From assembly GCA_041583135.1 (NCBI GenBank), contig JBFHGJ010000004.1, forward strand, positions 1-64,000: DNA of 64,000 nucleotides, written 5' to 3'. The notes under the pieces were generated by a model, which was not told the DNA's origin, searched no databases, and was given only the letters and a program-made list of their open reading frames with translations. Made by a program: the position numbers and the translations under genes. Positions 17,165-25,946 of the stretch are shown one piece after another; position 1 is the stretch's first letter, and each line of letters opens with the position of its first letter. The DNA is from JABSOG01 sp041583135 (lineage in GTDB: Bacteria; Pseudomonadota; Gammaproteobacteria; Enterobacterales; Alteromonadaceae).

Positions 17165-17811
17165 AGCAGTCGATAAAGAATAACGGATTGGCGCTGGCAG
17201 GTTACGCTGCGATCTGCACTTTGTTGGTGGCTTTGATCGATCATTTAACCGAAGATAAAATTGCACACCAGCAACAACAACTGCTGTTACAAACCCTAAG
17301 CTCAGTGATGCCTGCTGACAGGTATGACAGCGCCCTGACCGAGCACTGCCTATTGGTAACGGACAAAGAATACCTCGGCAATGACAATCCACATCAGCTG
17401 TTTTTGGCCTTTAAAAATGGTCAACCCCAAGGCGCAATCGTCGAAGCTACCGCGCCTGATGGATACTCCGGCAGCATTCAATTGATGGTTGGCGTGAGCC
17501 TCAGTGGTGAGATCACCGGCGTCAATGTCATCAAGCATAAAGAAACCCCCGGTCTAGGCGATAAAATAGAAGCCCGTAAGAGCGACTGGCTCGCGGGCTT
17601 TGTCGGCAAGTACGTCAAAGGTGTCGATGATAAACGTTGGGCGGTGAAAAAGGACAACGGCATGTTCGACCAATTTACCGGTGCCACCATCACCCCAAGA
17701 GCCGTCGTCCAAGCCGTTAAAAAAGCCGCACTGTATCTCAAGCAAAATCAGACAACGCTTTTCGCCCAAAAGCCTTCATGTAACACAACCAGCGGAGGTG
17801 ATAATGAGTGA
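17161..17811 (+). CDS. rsxG: Rnf/Rsx subunit G, FMN-bearing
   Basis: A 216-residue subunit with one N-terminal membrane segment (about 10-28) and a periplasmic FMN-binding domain. The flavinylation motif is FTGATITPRAVV, with the threonine of TGAT as attachment site. The reading frame overlaps both neighbours, rsxD by four bases and rsxE by eight. Confidence 0.97.
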   Translation: MKQSIKNNGLALAGYAAICTLLVALIDHLTEDKIAHQQQQLLLQTLSSVMPADRYDSALTEHCLLVTDKEYLGNDNPHQLFLAFKNGQPQGAIVEATAPDGYSGSIQLMVGVSLSGEITGVNVIKHKETPGLGDKIEARKSDWLAGFVGKYVKGVDDKRWAVKKDNGMFDQFTGATITPRAVVQAVKKAALYLKQNQTTLFAQKPSCNTTSGGDNE

Positions 17812-18511
17812 TATAAAGAAGGTTATTTATGACGGTCTGTGGAAAAACAACCCGGCTTTGGTACAACTATTGGGGCTGTGTCCACTGCTTGCCGTAACAT
17901 CAACGGTAACCAACGCACTGGGGCTGAGCATCGCCACCTTAGTTGTCTTAGTGGCATCAAATGTCACCGTATCGATTATTCGCAACTGGGTTGCCAAAGA
18001 GATCCGTATTCCAGTTTTTGTCATGGTTATCGCCTCATTTGTGACAGCCATTGAGTTGTTGATGAATGCCTATACCTACAACTTGTATTTATCCTTGGGG
18101 ATCTTTATTCCATTGATTGTAACCAACTGCGCCATCATCGGTCGCGCCGAGGCGTTCGCATCGCGCAACAACGTTAAAATGGCAGCGTTAGATGGGTTTA
18201 TGATGGGGAGCGGCTTTATGCTAGTATTGGTGCTGTTAGGCGCCGTACGGGAGGCCTTGGGCCAAGGCACCTTATTTGATGGGGCCGAATTATTGCTCGG
18301 CGATTGGGCCAGCGGTTTGAAGATCACATTGTTTCAAAGTGACACCCATTTTTTGTTGGCCATTTTACCGCCGGGTGCCTTTTTCACTATGGGGCTGTTT
18401 ATTGCCATCAAAAACATCATCGATGAAAAACTGGAAAAACAACGCAGAGCTTCCGAGGGCGTTAAGACCATAGAACGCGCCAGGATAACCAAAGTCACAG
18501 CCGACAGTTAA
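17804..18511 (+). CDS. rsxE: Rnf/Rsx subunit E
   Basis: A 235-residue membrane subunit homologous to RsxA, with conserved NNPALVQLLGLCPLLAV and TNCAIIGRAEAFAS. The start at 17804 is preceded by GGAGGTGATA, a near-perfect ribosome site; the in-frame extension to 17681 lies inside rsxG and is rejected. It completes the six-gene complex. Confidence 0.97.
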   Translation: MSDIKKVIYDGLWKNNPALVQLLGLCPLLAVTSTVTNALGLSIATLVVLVASNVTVSIIRNWVAKEIRIPVFVMVIASFVTAIELLMNAYTYNLYLSLGIFIPLIVTNCAIIGRAEAFASRNNVKMAALDGFMMGSGFMLVLVLLGAVREALGQGTLFDGAELLLGDWASGLKITLFQSDTHFLLAILPPGAFFTMGLFIAIKNIIDEKLEKQRRASEGVKTIERARITKVTADS

Positions 18512-18519
18512 TATACGCC

Positions 18520-19155
18520 ATGAACAAAGACAAACGATTACAAATACTGACCCGATTGCGTGATGATAATCCCAATCCAACCACCGAGCTTGAGTTTAAT
18601 TCACCATTTGAATTGTTAATAGCAGTCTTACTCTCCGCCCAAGCCACCGATGTCTCGGTCAACAAAGCCACCCGCAAACTATACGCGGTGGCCAATACGC
18701 CCCAGCAAATACTCGATTTGGGGTTGGATAAACTAAAGTCATACATTAAAACCATTGGCCTATTTAATACAAAGGCCGAAAACACCATCAAAACCTGTCA
18801 AATACTGGTCGATAAACACGGTGGTGAAGTGCCAGAAGATAGAAAAGCCCTCGAAGCACTGCCCGGCGTTGGTCGTAAAACCGCCAATGTTGTGCTAAAC
18901 ACCGCCTTCGGCTGGCCGACTATCGCTGTGGACACCCACATTTATCGTGTGTCTAATCGCACCAAATTTGCGCCGGGCAAAAATGTCGATGAAGTCGAAC
19001 AGAAGCTCCTTAAGGTTGTACCAAAAGAATTTAAGGTGGATGTCCATCATTGGTTGATACTACACGGACGCTACACCTGTGTGGCCAGAAAGCCGAGATG
19101 CAACTCCTGCATTATTGAAGACTTATGTGAGTTTAAAGATAAGACAGATGAGTAA
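18520..19155 (+). CDS. nth: Endonuclease III (DNA glycosylase/AP lyase)
   Basis: Nth, 211 residues as in E. coli, removes oxidised pyrimidines and cleaves the abasic site. The helix-hairpin-helix LPGVGRKTANVV carries the catalytic lysine, VDTHIYRV the catalytic aspartate, and the C-terminal C-X6-C-X2-C-X5-C (CVARKPRCNSCIIEDLC) holds the 4Fe-4S cluster. It follows rsxE by eight bases, the conserved enterobacterial order. Confidence 0.98.
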   Translation: MNKDKRLQILTRLRDDNPNPTTELEFNSPFELLIAVLLSAQATDVSVNKATRKLYAVANTPQQILDLGLDKLKSYIKTIGLFNTKAENTIKTCQILVDKHGGEVPEDRKALEALPGVGRKTANVVLNTAFGWPTIAVDTHIYRVSNRTKFAPGKNVDEVEQKLLKVVPKEFKVDVHHWLILHGRYTCVARKPRCNSCIIEDLCEFKDKTDE

Positions 19156-19191
19156 TCAAACAGCGCCTTATACCTGCCATAATAACTTCAA

Positions 19192-20574
19192 CTAATTCTC
19201 GTAGTTATTACTTGCATATTCACTATTGAAATATGCGTCTAAGGCAATTGCCATTTTAAAAGTTGCCTTCGCTTTCTCTTTATTCCCCTGCTTATAATAG
19301 GCAAATGCCAAACTGTCATAAACCTGAGGCGCGTTAGGATATAGACTTTTGAGGTAGTTAAACGCATCAAATGCTTCAGGCCACTTACCTTCTCGAATCA
19401 GCTGCATTCCAAGCTCGTTTAAAGTTCTGCCAATAAAAAGACGATAACCGGCAATTTTGTATTGGTGATTTAAGTCATTAAATGACTTTGTCTTTAGGTA
19501 ATGCTGATAAGCAAAATTAACTTCTTTCGCTTTAACCGCTTCATATTGTCCAGTTTCAATAAAATCTATAATTCTTTGTGAAATAAACTCTGCGACTAGG
19601 CTGTCAGAATTGGCAAGAACGATAACTTCAAATGCATTTTTTAAATCTATCTCAGCGGCAGCACTTACGCCAAGTCCACCACCATATGAACGCCACCTCT
19701 CACCATCCATTTTAAAAAAACGCCTATTGTCTTTGTTGCGACGACTTAGCAATTTATCGCTATAAAAAAGCGCTCGATAAAAACGATGGATATCGTCGAT
19801 ACTGGATTCTATTCCCCCATCTGGTCCTGGGTGCTCTGTTACCCCAACTTCTTTTAGTGAGTTATCATATGAGTAGCTATACCTCTTAGATTGATACTGA
19901 TAATTGGTATCGACTTTAAAACTGGTGTTATTCATCTGTGCAGGGCTAAATATCCTCTCATGAAGCAATTTTTCGAATGTCTTGTTTGTGACCTTCTCTA
20001 AGATGGCACCAAGTACCACATAGCCATAATTGGAATATTTCTCTTTTGCGCCTGGCTCAAACAACAAGTTGGTATTCAGTAGCAAACCGAGTCGCTTATT
20101 TATTGTGTCAAAAGCCAATGGGTTCTCTCGATATTGTGCTGTAAAAATATCTGGTAATCCCGAGCGGTGGTTTAAGAGCTGTTCAATCGTTATCTTATCC
20201 GTTTGCGGATTTGAAAACCCTAAGTCAAATTTGGCTAAAGTGTCGCTCAAGTGCAACTTACCCTGCTCAACTTGTTGTAAAATCAATACACCCGTAAAAT
20301 TTTTGATAATTGAACCAATGTTGTAGCGCGTTTTTTCCGAGTTCTGCTTTGCAGCTTCGGCATCTTGCATTCCATAACTTTGGCTGTAAAAGACAGTGCC
20401 ATTGTTCGCTAGCAATAACGAACCAGAAAACCAACCGAGTTTTTCATATTGTTGAACAATTTCTTCAGATTTTTTGGTTATAGTCGCCAGTGAAGGAATA
20501 TTATCAGCAAGTGAATCTGCTGTTGAAACTATCGTCATTAGCAATAGTAAAATGATTGATTTTACGCTTCTCAT
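19192..20574 (-). CDS. Exported serine beta-lactamase-family hydrolase with TPR tail
   Basis: A 460-residue protein with a signal peptide (about 1-24). The penicillin-binding fold shows the catalytic SIIK (S88-K91) and YSN (Y180-N182) motifs of class C beta-lactamases and DD-peptidases. Residues about 365-460 form tetratricopeptide-like repeats (FDAFNYLKSLYPNAPQVYDSLAFAYYKQGNKEKAKATF and neighbours are recognisable in shorter parts). The ATG at 20574 has AAAGG upstream; a TTG start at 20595 is possible. It is divergent from a CadC-type regulator, which may control it. The substrate may be peptidoglycan peptides or a small ester; beta-lactam resistance is not implied. Confidence 0.85.
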   Translation of the reverse strand: MRSVKSIILLLLMTIVSTADSLADNIPSLATITKKSEEIVQQYEKLGWFSGSLLLANNGTVFYSQSYGMQDAEAAKQNSEKTRYNIGSIIKNFTGVLILQQVEQGKLHLSDTLAKFDLGFSNPQTDKITIEQLLNHRSGLPDIFTAQYRENPLAFDTINKRLGLLLNTNLLFEPGAKEKYSNYGYVVLGAILEKVTNKTFEKLLHERIFSPAQMNNTSFKVDTNYQYQSKRYSYSYDNSLKEVGVTEHPGPDGGIESSIDDIHRFYRALFYSDKLLSRRNKDNRRFFKMDGERWRSYGGGLGVSAAAEIDLKNAFEVIVLANSDSLVAEFISQRIIDFIETGQYEAVKAKEVNFAYQHYLKTKSFNDLNHQYKIAGYRLFIGRTLNELGMQLIREGKWPEAFDAFNYLKSLYPNAPQVYDSLAFAYYKQGNKEKAKATFKMAIALDAYFNSEYASNNYEN

Positions 20575-20849
20575 TGAGATAATACCTTTAAACAAAGTGA
20601 TGTTTTAGCATGTGCTTTCCAAGGCCGGGCCACAGAAGAACGGCAAGATAAGCCCTAATGCTTGCAGCTTAATAGACTTTCATTATTCGCTAAATAATTC
20701 ATTAGGTAAGGGGAAAATCAGGAAAAAAACGTGAATAAATAGTGAATTTGTTCATTAGCGGCTATCTTGTTCAATAAACGGCTTCCCCTTCAAGCAAAAT
20801 GGACATCACAATATCTTATTCAACTCTATAGAATTTAACAAAGTAGCAG

Positions 20850-22940
20850 ATGATTTTACTTGGCGAATACAAAATTGATATTGAAAGAGCAAAAGTTTAT
20901 CGAGGAAAAACCTTGCTTGAGATTGAGCCTCAAACATATAAATTGCTGCTGCATTTTGTCGATAACCCCCAAGTGATTATTGATAGAGACTCATTAATTA
21001 ACACACTATGGGCCGGACGAGTAGTATCAGAGAATACGATAAACAAGCATATTGGGAACTTGCGTAAAGTATTAAACGATAATCCAAGACACCCCAAGTA
21101 CATAGAAACCGTTTCAAAAAGAGGCTACCGCTTAGTATGTCCTGTAGATATCAATGGTTCAAATCGCTTTGTTAGTTCAATATCCCGCAAACGTCATATC
21201 GCCGCCATCATGGCAGTTATCATATTCGCCCTTCTCACTTTACTGGCTATTTTCACTGCAACAACGATTGAATCTAAAGACAATATGCGTGTTGATAGTT
21301 TCGAAGTGACTCGAGCCGTTGGTATTGAGTTTTCCCCTAGAGCAATACCAAATAGGAATGAAATCCTATTTTTGCGGCAAAATGGTAAACAGAACAAAAA
21401 TCAACTTTGGTACAAAAGCTTAAGTACCAACATTGAGCGTAAAGTGAATATAAAAGCGTATGAGTTGTTCAAATTAATAGATATAGCAAGTCACAACGGC
21501 ATGGCTATTGTTTATTTTCAAGCTAAAGGTCCGACAGAGCAATGCAATATATATAGAGCGAGTTTTCGCGTTACAGATGCCCTTTCTGGCTTTGAGCCAT
21601 TGTTTGAGTGTCAGTCGTTTCAATTATATGACATTGTATACAGCAAAAATGAAGACGCTTTTTACTATAGTGCTTTGAAAAATGGAAACCAGTCTGCACA
21701 AATATATCAATTTCAAGTAAGTAAAAACTCACATGAACTTATACAGCAACCTTCTGTGCTCGGTAGCAATCATCTCAACTTAGATATATCACCTGATGAG
21801 CAAAAGCTGTTAATCATGAGCGCAGATTATAAGAGGAACACCACGTTTTACATATTGGAAATACCGACGAATAAATTAACAAAACACAAAACGGTTGACT
21901 ATTTAATCACAGAAGCAATTTGGGCCCATGATTCGCAGCACATCTTTTATTCAGCCAGACCGCCTTCGCATGAGCTTCTTCGCAGTAAACCTGACTCACA
22001 CCATGAATCAAGAGTTGTAAATGTTTCGAATTACCTATCAAATGATTTAACTTTGTTCATGGATAATCAGCTACTGTATGCCACGAGACAGGTTAATTTC
22101 GTCAATGAAATGATATTTTCTGACACCCCAATGGCAATGAAGCCAAATAATTCGATTGTCTATGACACTATTCCGGCTTTATTTCATCATCAACACAGCT
22201 ATTTGTTTATATCTAATCGCACCGGTAGAAATCAGCTATACAAAGGCGATTTACTGACAGGTGACGCTTTCGTCCTGTCAACTTTACCTGAACATAGGGT
22301 GTTTCTCTCTATGCAAATGTCACCAGATGACAACAACGTCTTGCTGGCTGACCAAAACGCCGTATGGAGAGTGCCTCTTAAGACGTTGAACCAAGCCGAT
22401 ACGCTGCTTGATAGCTTGTCACTGTTTAGAGTTTTTGACAGCGACTTACCAATCGACAATGTCAATTGGCTCAGCAACGACCACTTTGTTGTTTCGACAA
22501 AGCACAATAAAACACCTCATGTGATTTTTGATAAAGATAAACCCACTCATTTAACACTTTCCTCGAAGTGGAAATATGCTTTCATTGACCACAGCCATTT
22601 AGACAGTATTTATCTCGTGGAAAAAGCAACAGGGCGCATATACAGCACTCAGTCAAATACGCTGTTGAAAGGTAAAGCTTTTGCCGCACATGAAGTTGAT
22701 AAACTTAAAGGGAAAATGCCACCGTCTTACTTTGATCCGCAAATAACCGGCAAAAAGATCTATTTCATGACGGCAGAAAACAAGAGGTTTAAGCTCAATC
22801 AGGTATCAATAAATGAGGATCACACTGACGCACAACAAAGTCTAGACGGATATTACAACTATGACGTCACTGCGTCGGGTCTGATGATAAGTCACCTGCA
22901 AGAAATACAAGGTGACGTATACCGAGCAGTTATACATTAA
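20850..22940 (+). CDS. CadC-type membrane-anchored transcription regulator with TolB-like sensor
   Basis: A 696-residue one-component regulator. A cytoplasmic OmpR/ToxR-type winged helix (about 1-98; ENTINKHIGNLRKVL, YIETVSKRGYRL) precedes a single membrane segment (about 112-133). The long extracytoplasmic region shows repeated strands like SPDEQKLLIMSA, SPDDNNVLLADQ and FISNRTGRNQLY, typical of TolB/WD40-like propellers. Signals would be sensed outside the membrane and DNA bound directly. The divergent intergenic region (20575-20849) holds three TTCATTA repeats (20679, 20698, 20751) that might be its operator. No phosphorylation site is present. Confidence 0.85.
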   Translation: MILLGEYKIDIERAKVYRGKTLLEIEPQTYKLLLHFVDNPQVIIDRDSLINTLWAGRVVSENTINKHIGNLRKVLNDNPRHPKYIETVSKRGYRLVCPVDINGSNRFVSSISRKRHIAAIMAVIIFALLTLLAIFTATTIESKDNMRVDSFEVTRAVGIEFSPRAIPNRNEILFLRQNGKQNKNQLWYKSLSTNIERKVNIKAYELFKLIDIASHNGMAIVYFQAKGPTEQCNIYRASFRVTDALSGFEPLFECQSFQLYDIVYSKNEDAFYYSALKNGNQSAQIYQFQVSKNSHELIQQPSVLGSNHLNLDISPDEQKLLIMSADYKRNTTFYILEIPTNKLTKHKTVDYLITEAIWAHDSQHIFYSARPPSHELLRSKPDSHHESRVVNVSNYLSNDLTLFMDNQLLYATRQVNFVNEMIFSDTPMAMKPNNSIVYDTIPALFHHQHSYLFISNRTGRNQLYKGDLLTGDAFVLSTLPEHRVFLSMQMSPDDNNVLLADQNAVWRVPLKTLNQADTLLDSLSLFRVFDSDLPIDNVNWLSNDHFVVSTKHNKTPHVIFDKDKPTHLTLSSKWKYAFIDHSHLDSIYLVEKATGRIYSTQSNTLLKGKAFAAHEVDKLKGKMPPSYFDPQITGKKIYFMTAENKRFKLNQVSINEDHTDAQQSLDGYYNYDVTASGLMISHLQEIQGDVYRAVIH

Positions 22941-22969
22941 TCCGCAATATGGTTTACTTTATTACCTAT

Positions 22970-23212
22970 TTAACTATCAAAGCCAAGAAGGAATAGAAAC
23001 CAAAATCCAAGGACATAAAAAGCCATAGTAAAGGCGATGATGATGTAACTTTCTCTGTTAGCGTTCATGCTAGGCTTACTTTGCGCTATTAGTGGTAATT
23101 TATTGTTGATTTTCAGAAAATCATTGAACAAAAGATTTTCTTTGTAGCGGCGTAATACATTACGAATATTAATAAGAATATAGGTACTGGCAATAGAAAA
23201 AACTTGTAACAT
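22970..23212 (-). CDS. Small hypothetical membrane protein
   Basis: An 80-residue product with a hydrophobic C-terminal segment (about 56-78) and a moderately hydrophobic N-terminus. AGAGGCG sits at a fitting distance before the ATG. It is convergent with the CadC-type gene. No family was recognised; coding status rests on the ribosome site and the membrane segment. Confidence 0.5.
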   Translation of the reverse strand: MLQVFSIASTYILINIRNVLRRYKENLLFNDFLKINNKLPLIAQSKPSMNANRESYIIIAFTMAFYVLGFWFLFLLGFDS

Positions 23213-23425
23213 TATCGCCTCTTTGCCGTTACGAAGTTAATCACGCAAATTGACAATATATTATGTTTTGGGCTGAGCTTAGAGATCACAGTACAAAGTT
23301 GCTTATAAGTACGATTCTTTTATACTCTTGTAACCTTAGAGCTGGCCAACCATGACTGTGGACATCCTCGAATATGGTATTAAGGTAGCGCCGAAAAAAC
23401 TGATAGAAAAGACGGAAGATTGATC

Positions 23426-23815
23426 ATGAGATTACTGCATACCATGTTAAGAGTGGGCAACTTAGAGCGTGCCATTAAATTTTATACCGAGATACTCGGC
23501 ATGAAGCTATTGCGCCAATCTGACAATACAGCCTATGAATATACCCTCGCCTTTTTAGGCTACGGCGATGAGTCGGAAAATACCGTGCTAGAACTCACCT
23601 ATAACTGGGATACCAGTGAGTATGACCACGGCAATGCCTTTGGTCACTTAGCGATTGAAGTGGATGATATTTACCAAGTTTGTGATGTCATTAAAGCGCA
23701 AGGGATCAAGATCAAGCGCCCGCCAGGGCCTGTGAAAGGCGGCACCACGGTGATCGCATTTATTGAAGATCCCGACGGTTACGCCATTGAACTGATTGAA
23801 AAGAAAAACAAATAA
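23426..23815 (+). CDS. gloA: Lactoylglutathione lyase (glyoxalase I)
   Basis: A 129-residue enzyme that isomerises the methylglyoxal-glutathione adduct to S-lactoylglutathione. All four metal ligands fall at the E. coli GlxI positions: H5, E56, H74 and E122, so the nickel-type enzyme is expected. The ATG at 23426 is chosen because it gives the canonical MRLLHTMLRV start; the TTG six bases earlier is unnecessary. Confidence 0.97.
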   Translation: MRLLHTMLRVGNLERAIKFYTEILGMKLLRQSDNTAYEYTLAFLGYGDESENTVLELTYNWDTSEYDHGNAFGHLAIEVDDIYQVCDVIKAQGIKIKRPPGPVKGGTTVIAFIEDPDGYAIELIEKKNK

Positions 23816-24335
23816 ATAGAGCGTTAAGACAAGGAAGTTTTATAGCGCACTGCTAAAGCAATGACAAAACTAGATTTGACTAGATAGTCAAGAAATTGAT
23901 AAAGACGTAAAAAATTTGACTGAATAGTCAGTCGGCTGCTTTAGTAGCAACAAGCGACCAGAGCCTAGCTACATTAGCTAAAGGCGGTGATTAATTGACA
24001 TGAATTTTTTGCTTTTACTACCTTAAAGTCACAATCGACTGAAATAAAAATTTGGGCGGTTTCCATACCGACGAGTACAAAACGTTAACAAGCTCCATCC
24101 TATCCCAAAAAGCCGCGCCAGGTAGTGTGTAAACGCGGCCAAAGCTATCTACAAGACAGAAGTATATAGATTCTGACTCAGATTGCCACCCCTTGATCGT
24201 AATTTTATGTCACTAAATGTATCTTTTTTGCGTTATCTAGTTAATAAAAGGTAAAAAAACAGGCGAAATATACGCCACAACATACAGTTTAAGACCATTT
24301 TCAGTCTATTTATCAATCGACCGGAGGGTTACCCC
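23816..24335. other. Non-coding stretch, no firm feature
   Basis: About 520 bases with no credible ORF. TGACTAGATAGTCA-like and TGACTGAATAGTCAGTC short palindromes occur near 23877-23935. No riboswitch, RNA gene or mobile element was recognised. Confidence 0.5.
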
Positions 24336-24354
24336 AAAAGATCGGGATCCGATC
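24336..24354 (-). terminator. Terminator-like hairpin after the EAL gene
   Basis: On the minus strand GATCGG-atc-CCGATC (24340-24354) is followed by TTTT, nine bases beyond the end of the EAL gene. The stem is only six base pairs, so termination may be weak. Confidence 0.5.
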
Positions 24355-24362
24355 AATTGCGA

Positions 24363-25190
24363 TCAACGTATCAAGGCAGCTGACGGATGACTATTAAGAC
24401 GTTTTGGTGACATAAGTTTCGTGCTTGTAAACAGCGGCGAATTTAAGTGGTCGGGGAATTGCTTAGAAGGTTTATGCGTCGGCCTCTCCAAGTGAAAGCC
24501 TTGGCACAACGAAATACCTAACTGTAGCAACAACTTTAATTCCGCTTCCAACTCAATACCTTCTGCTATCACCTTCGCACCAGTGGCTTTGGCGAGAGTA
24601 ACGATCGATTTCAGAAACGCTTTTTTCACCATATCCATGTGGCAGTTTTCGATAAAGTAGCGATCGACCTTGACGATATCCGGGATCAATTCGGACCACT
24701 GTCTTAAGCCCGAATGCCCGGCACCAAGATCATCAATCGCAATATCAAAACCCAAGCGACGATAATGATTGGTCGCTTGCTTTAACATACTGTCATCAAC
24801 CTTTTGTTGTTCAGTGATCTCAACGACCACTTGTTGATTGGATAAACCGCAGCTTTCTAAGAAATTTAAGGTTTCACCATAGGGGTGGCCGCGCTCAAGC
24901 AAAACCTGAGGGCTGACATTTAAAAACAGTTTGCCGGGTAACTTTTGCTGAGCAAAAGCCGTGATAGCCTTTTTGCGACAGATAAGCTCAAGCTCAGATA
25001 ACTTGCCATATTGTTCAGCCACGGCAAAGAGTTTTAGCGGCGAGCATAGTTCATTGTATTGGGGGCCACGGCTGAGCGCTTCATAACCATGAATGCGTCG
25101 CTTTTTGATATCAAAGATCGGCTGAAAAAGAACCGTAATTTGCTGATCTTTAATTACTTCATCCAGTTCACGACGGAAAGTCTCGCTCAT
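24363..25190 (-). CDS. EAL-domain c-di-GMP phosphodiesterase, stand-alone
   Basis: A 275-residue protein made almost wholly of an EAL domain, without GGDEF, sensor or membrane segments. Catalytic residues look intact: EAL at 37-39, the asparagine of FLNVSP, EITE, IDDLGAGH, the lysine of IVKVDR, AEGIE and CQGF. It should hydrolyse c-di-GMP to pGpG in the cytoplasm. The last 40 residues, rich in Ser/Pro/Lys, are outside the domain. It is monocistronic; the flanking DNA gives no clue to its output. Confidence 0.92.
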   Translation of the reverse strand: MSETFRRELDEVIKDQQITVLFQPIFDIKKRRIHGYEALSRGPQYNELCSPLKLFAVAEQYGKLSELELICRKKAITAFAQQKLPGKLFLNVSPQVLLERGHPYGETLNFLESCGLSNQQVVVEITEQQKVDDSMLKQATNHYRRLGFDIAIDDLGAGHSGLRQWSELIPDIVKVDRYFIENCHMDMVKKAFLKSIVTLAKATGAKVIAEGIELEAELKLLLQLGISLCQGFHLERPTHKPSKQFPDHLNSPLFTSTKLMSPKRLNSHPSAALIR

Positions 25191-25390
25191 CTACCATTAC
25201 CACCACTAAAATTTGCGGCAAAGGTACCAGTGATATATGACCATTTTGTGACACCTAGCTAAGTTCCTGTATCAATAAGTATAAGTTTTTCAGTAAGTTA
25301 AATGTATAAAAGCGGTAAACCAAGGGCACCGAAAAATAGAAACTGTCGCTTGGAGCCGCCGGTAGCAGGCTTTTGACAGGGTAATTTTAT

Positions 25391-25492
25391 GAGTGTCTGA
25401 AATTTACGGGCGTCTGAATTTCATGGGTGTCTGAAATTTATGGGTGTCTGAAATTTATGGGTGTCTGAATTTCATGGGTGTCTGAAAATAAA
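25391..25492. repeat. Six-unit 17-bp tandem array of the GGGTGTCT repeat family
   Basis: Six contiguous 17-base units start at 25391, 25408, 25425, 25442, 25459 and 25476. Consensus is GGGTGTCTGAAATTTAT; units 3 and 4 are identical, units 2 and 5 have GAATTTCAT in the second half. The complement of the core is AGACACCC, the same dispersed repeat found at 1.6-16 kb. Seventeen is not a multiple of three and no gene covers it. Confidence 0.9.
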
Positions 25493-25946
25493 AGTGCCGG
25501 GAGACATACCTGTCTAGCTCAAAAAGCTACCTGTCCATTAGGACCCAGCTGGCGAAGGGGGCGCCATTTGCAAAGTAGTAAATGTTACCTAACAACGACA
25601 TATTAAAGCTGCCCGCGCCATTGTTATATACCTGTTATGTAATCGTTTGTCTCTTTTTGTAACCATCCTCTTACCTTTGTCGTCAACCTTTCATCAAATC
25701 CAAGTCTCAAACCAGTCACAACGGCATCGCCAATGACTGCATTCGCTATATATTGCTAATGCAATATTTATTGGGTTTAAACCGGTAAATAGGCTGTATT
25801 TAGCATACAAAAGGCGCTATGATCCGCCAGCGATGTTGACGCTGGTCAAGCAATCCGATTTCCCCAGCTAATCGCTTAAAAACAAAGCATAAATCACGCC
25901 CACCCCATTAGGGCATGATGACCATAGAACAGTAACAGGATCCTCG
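25493..25946. other. Non-coding leader of the outer-membrane protein gene
   Basis: About 450 bases without an ORF. A ribosome site AGGAT precedes the next start. The segment around 25497-25560 is more GC-rich than its surroundings. No defined element was recognised. Confidence 0.5.

Noticed and set aside
18930..18965. GACACCCAC in nth as another copy of the dispersed repeat
   Set aside because: It encodes the conserved VDTHIYRV catalytic motif of endonuclease III, so protein constraint explains it.
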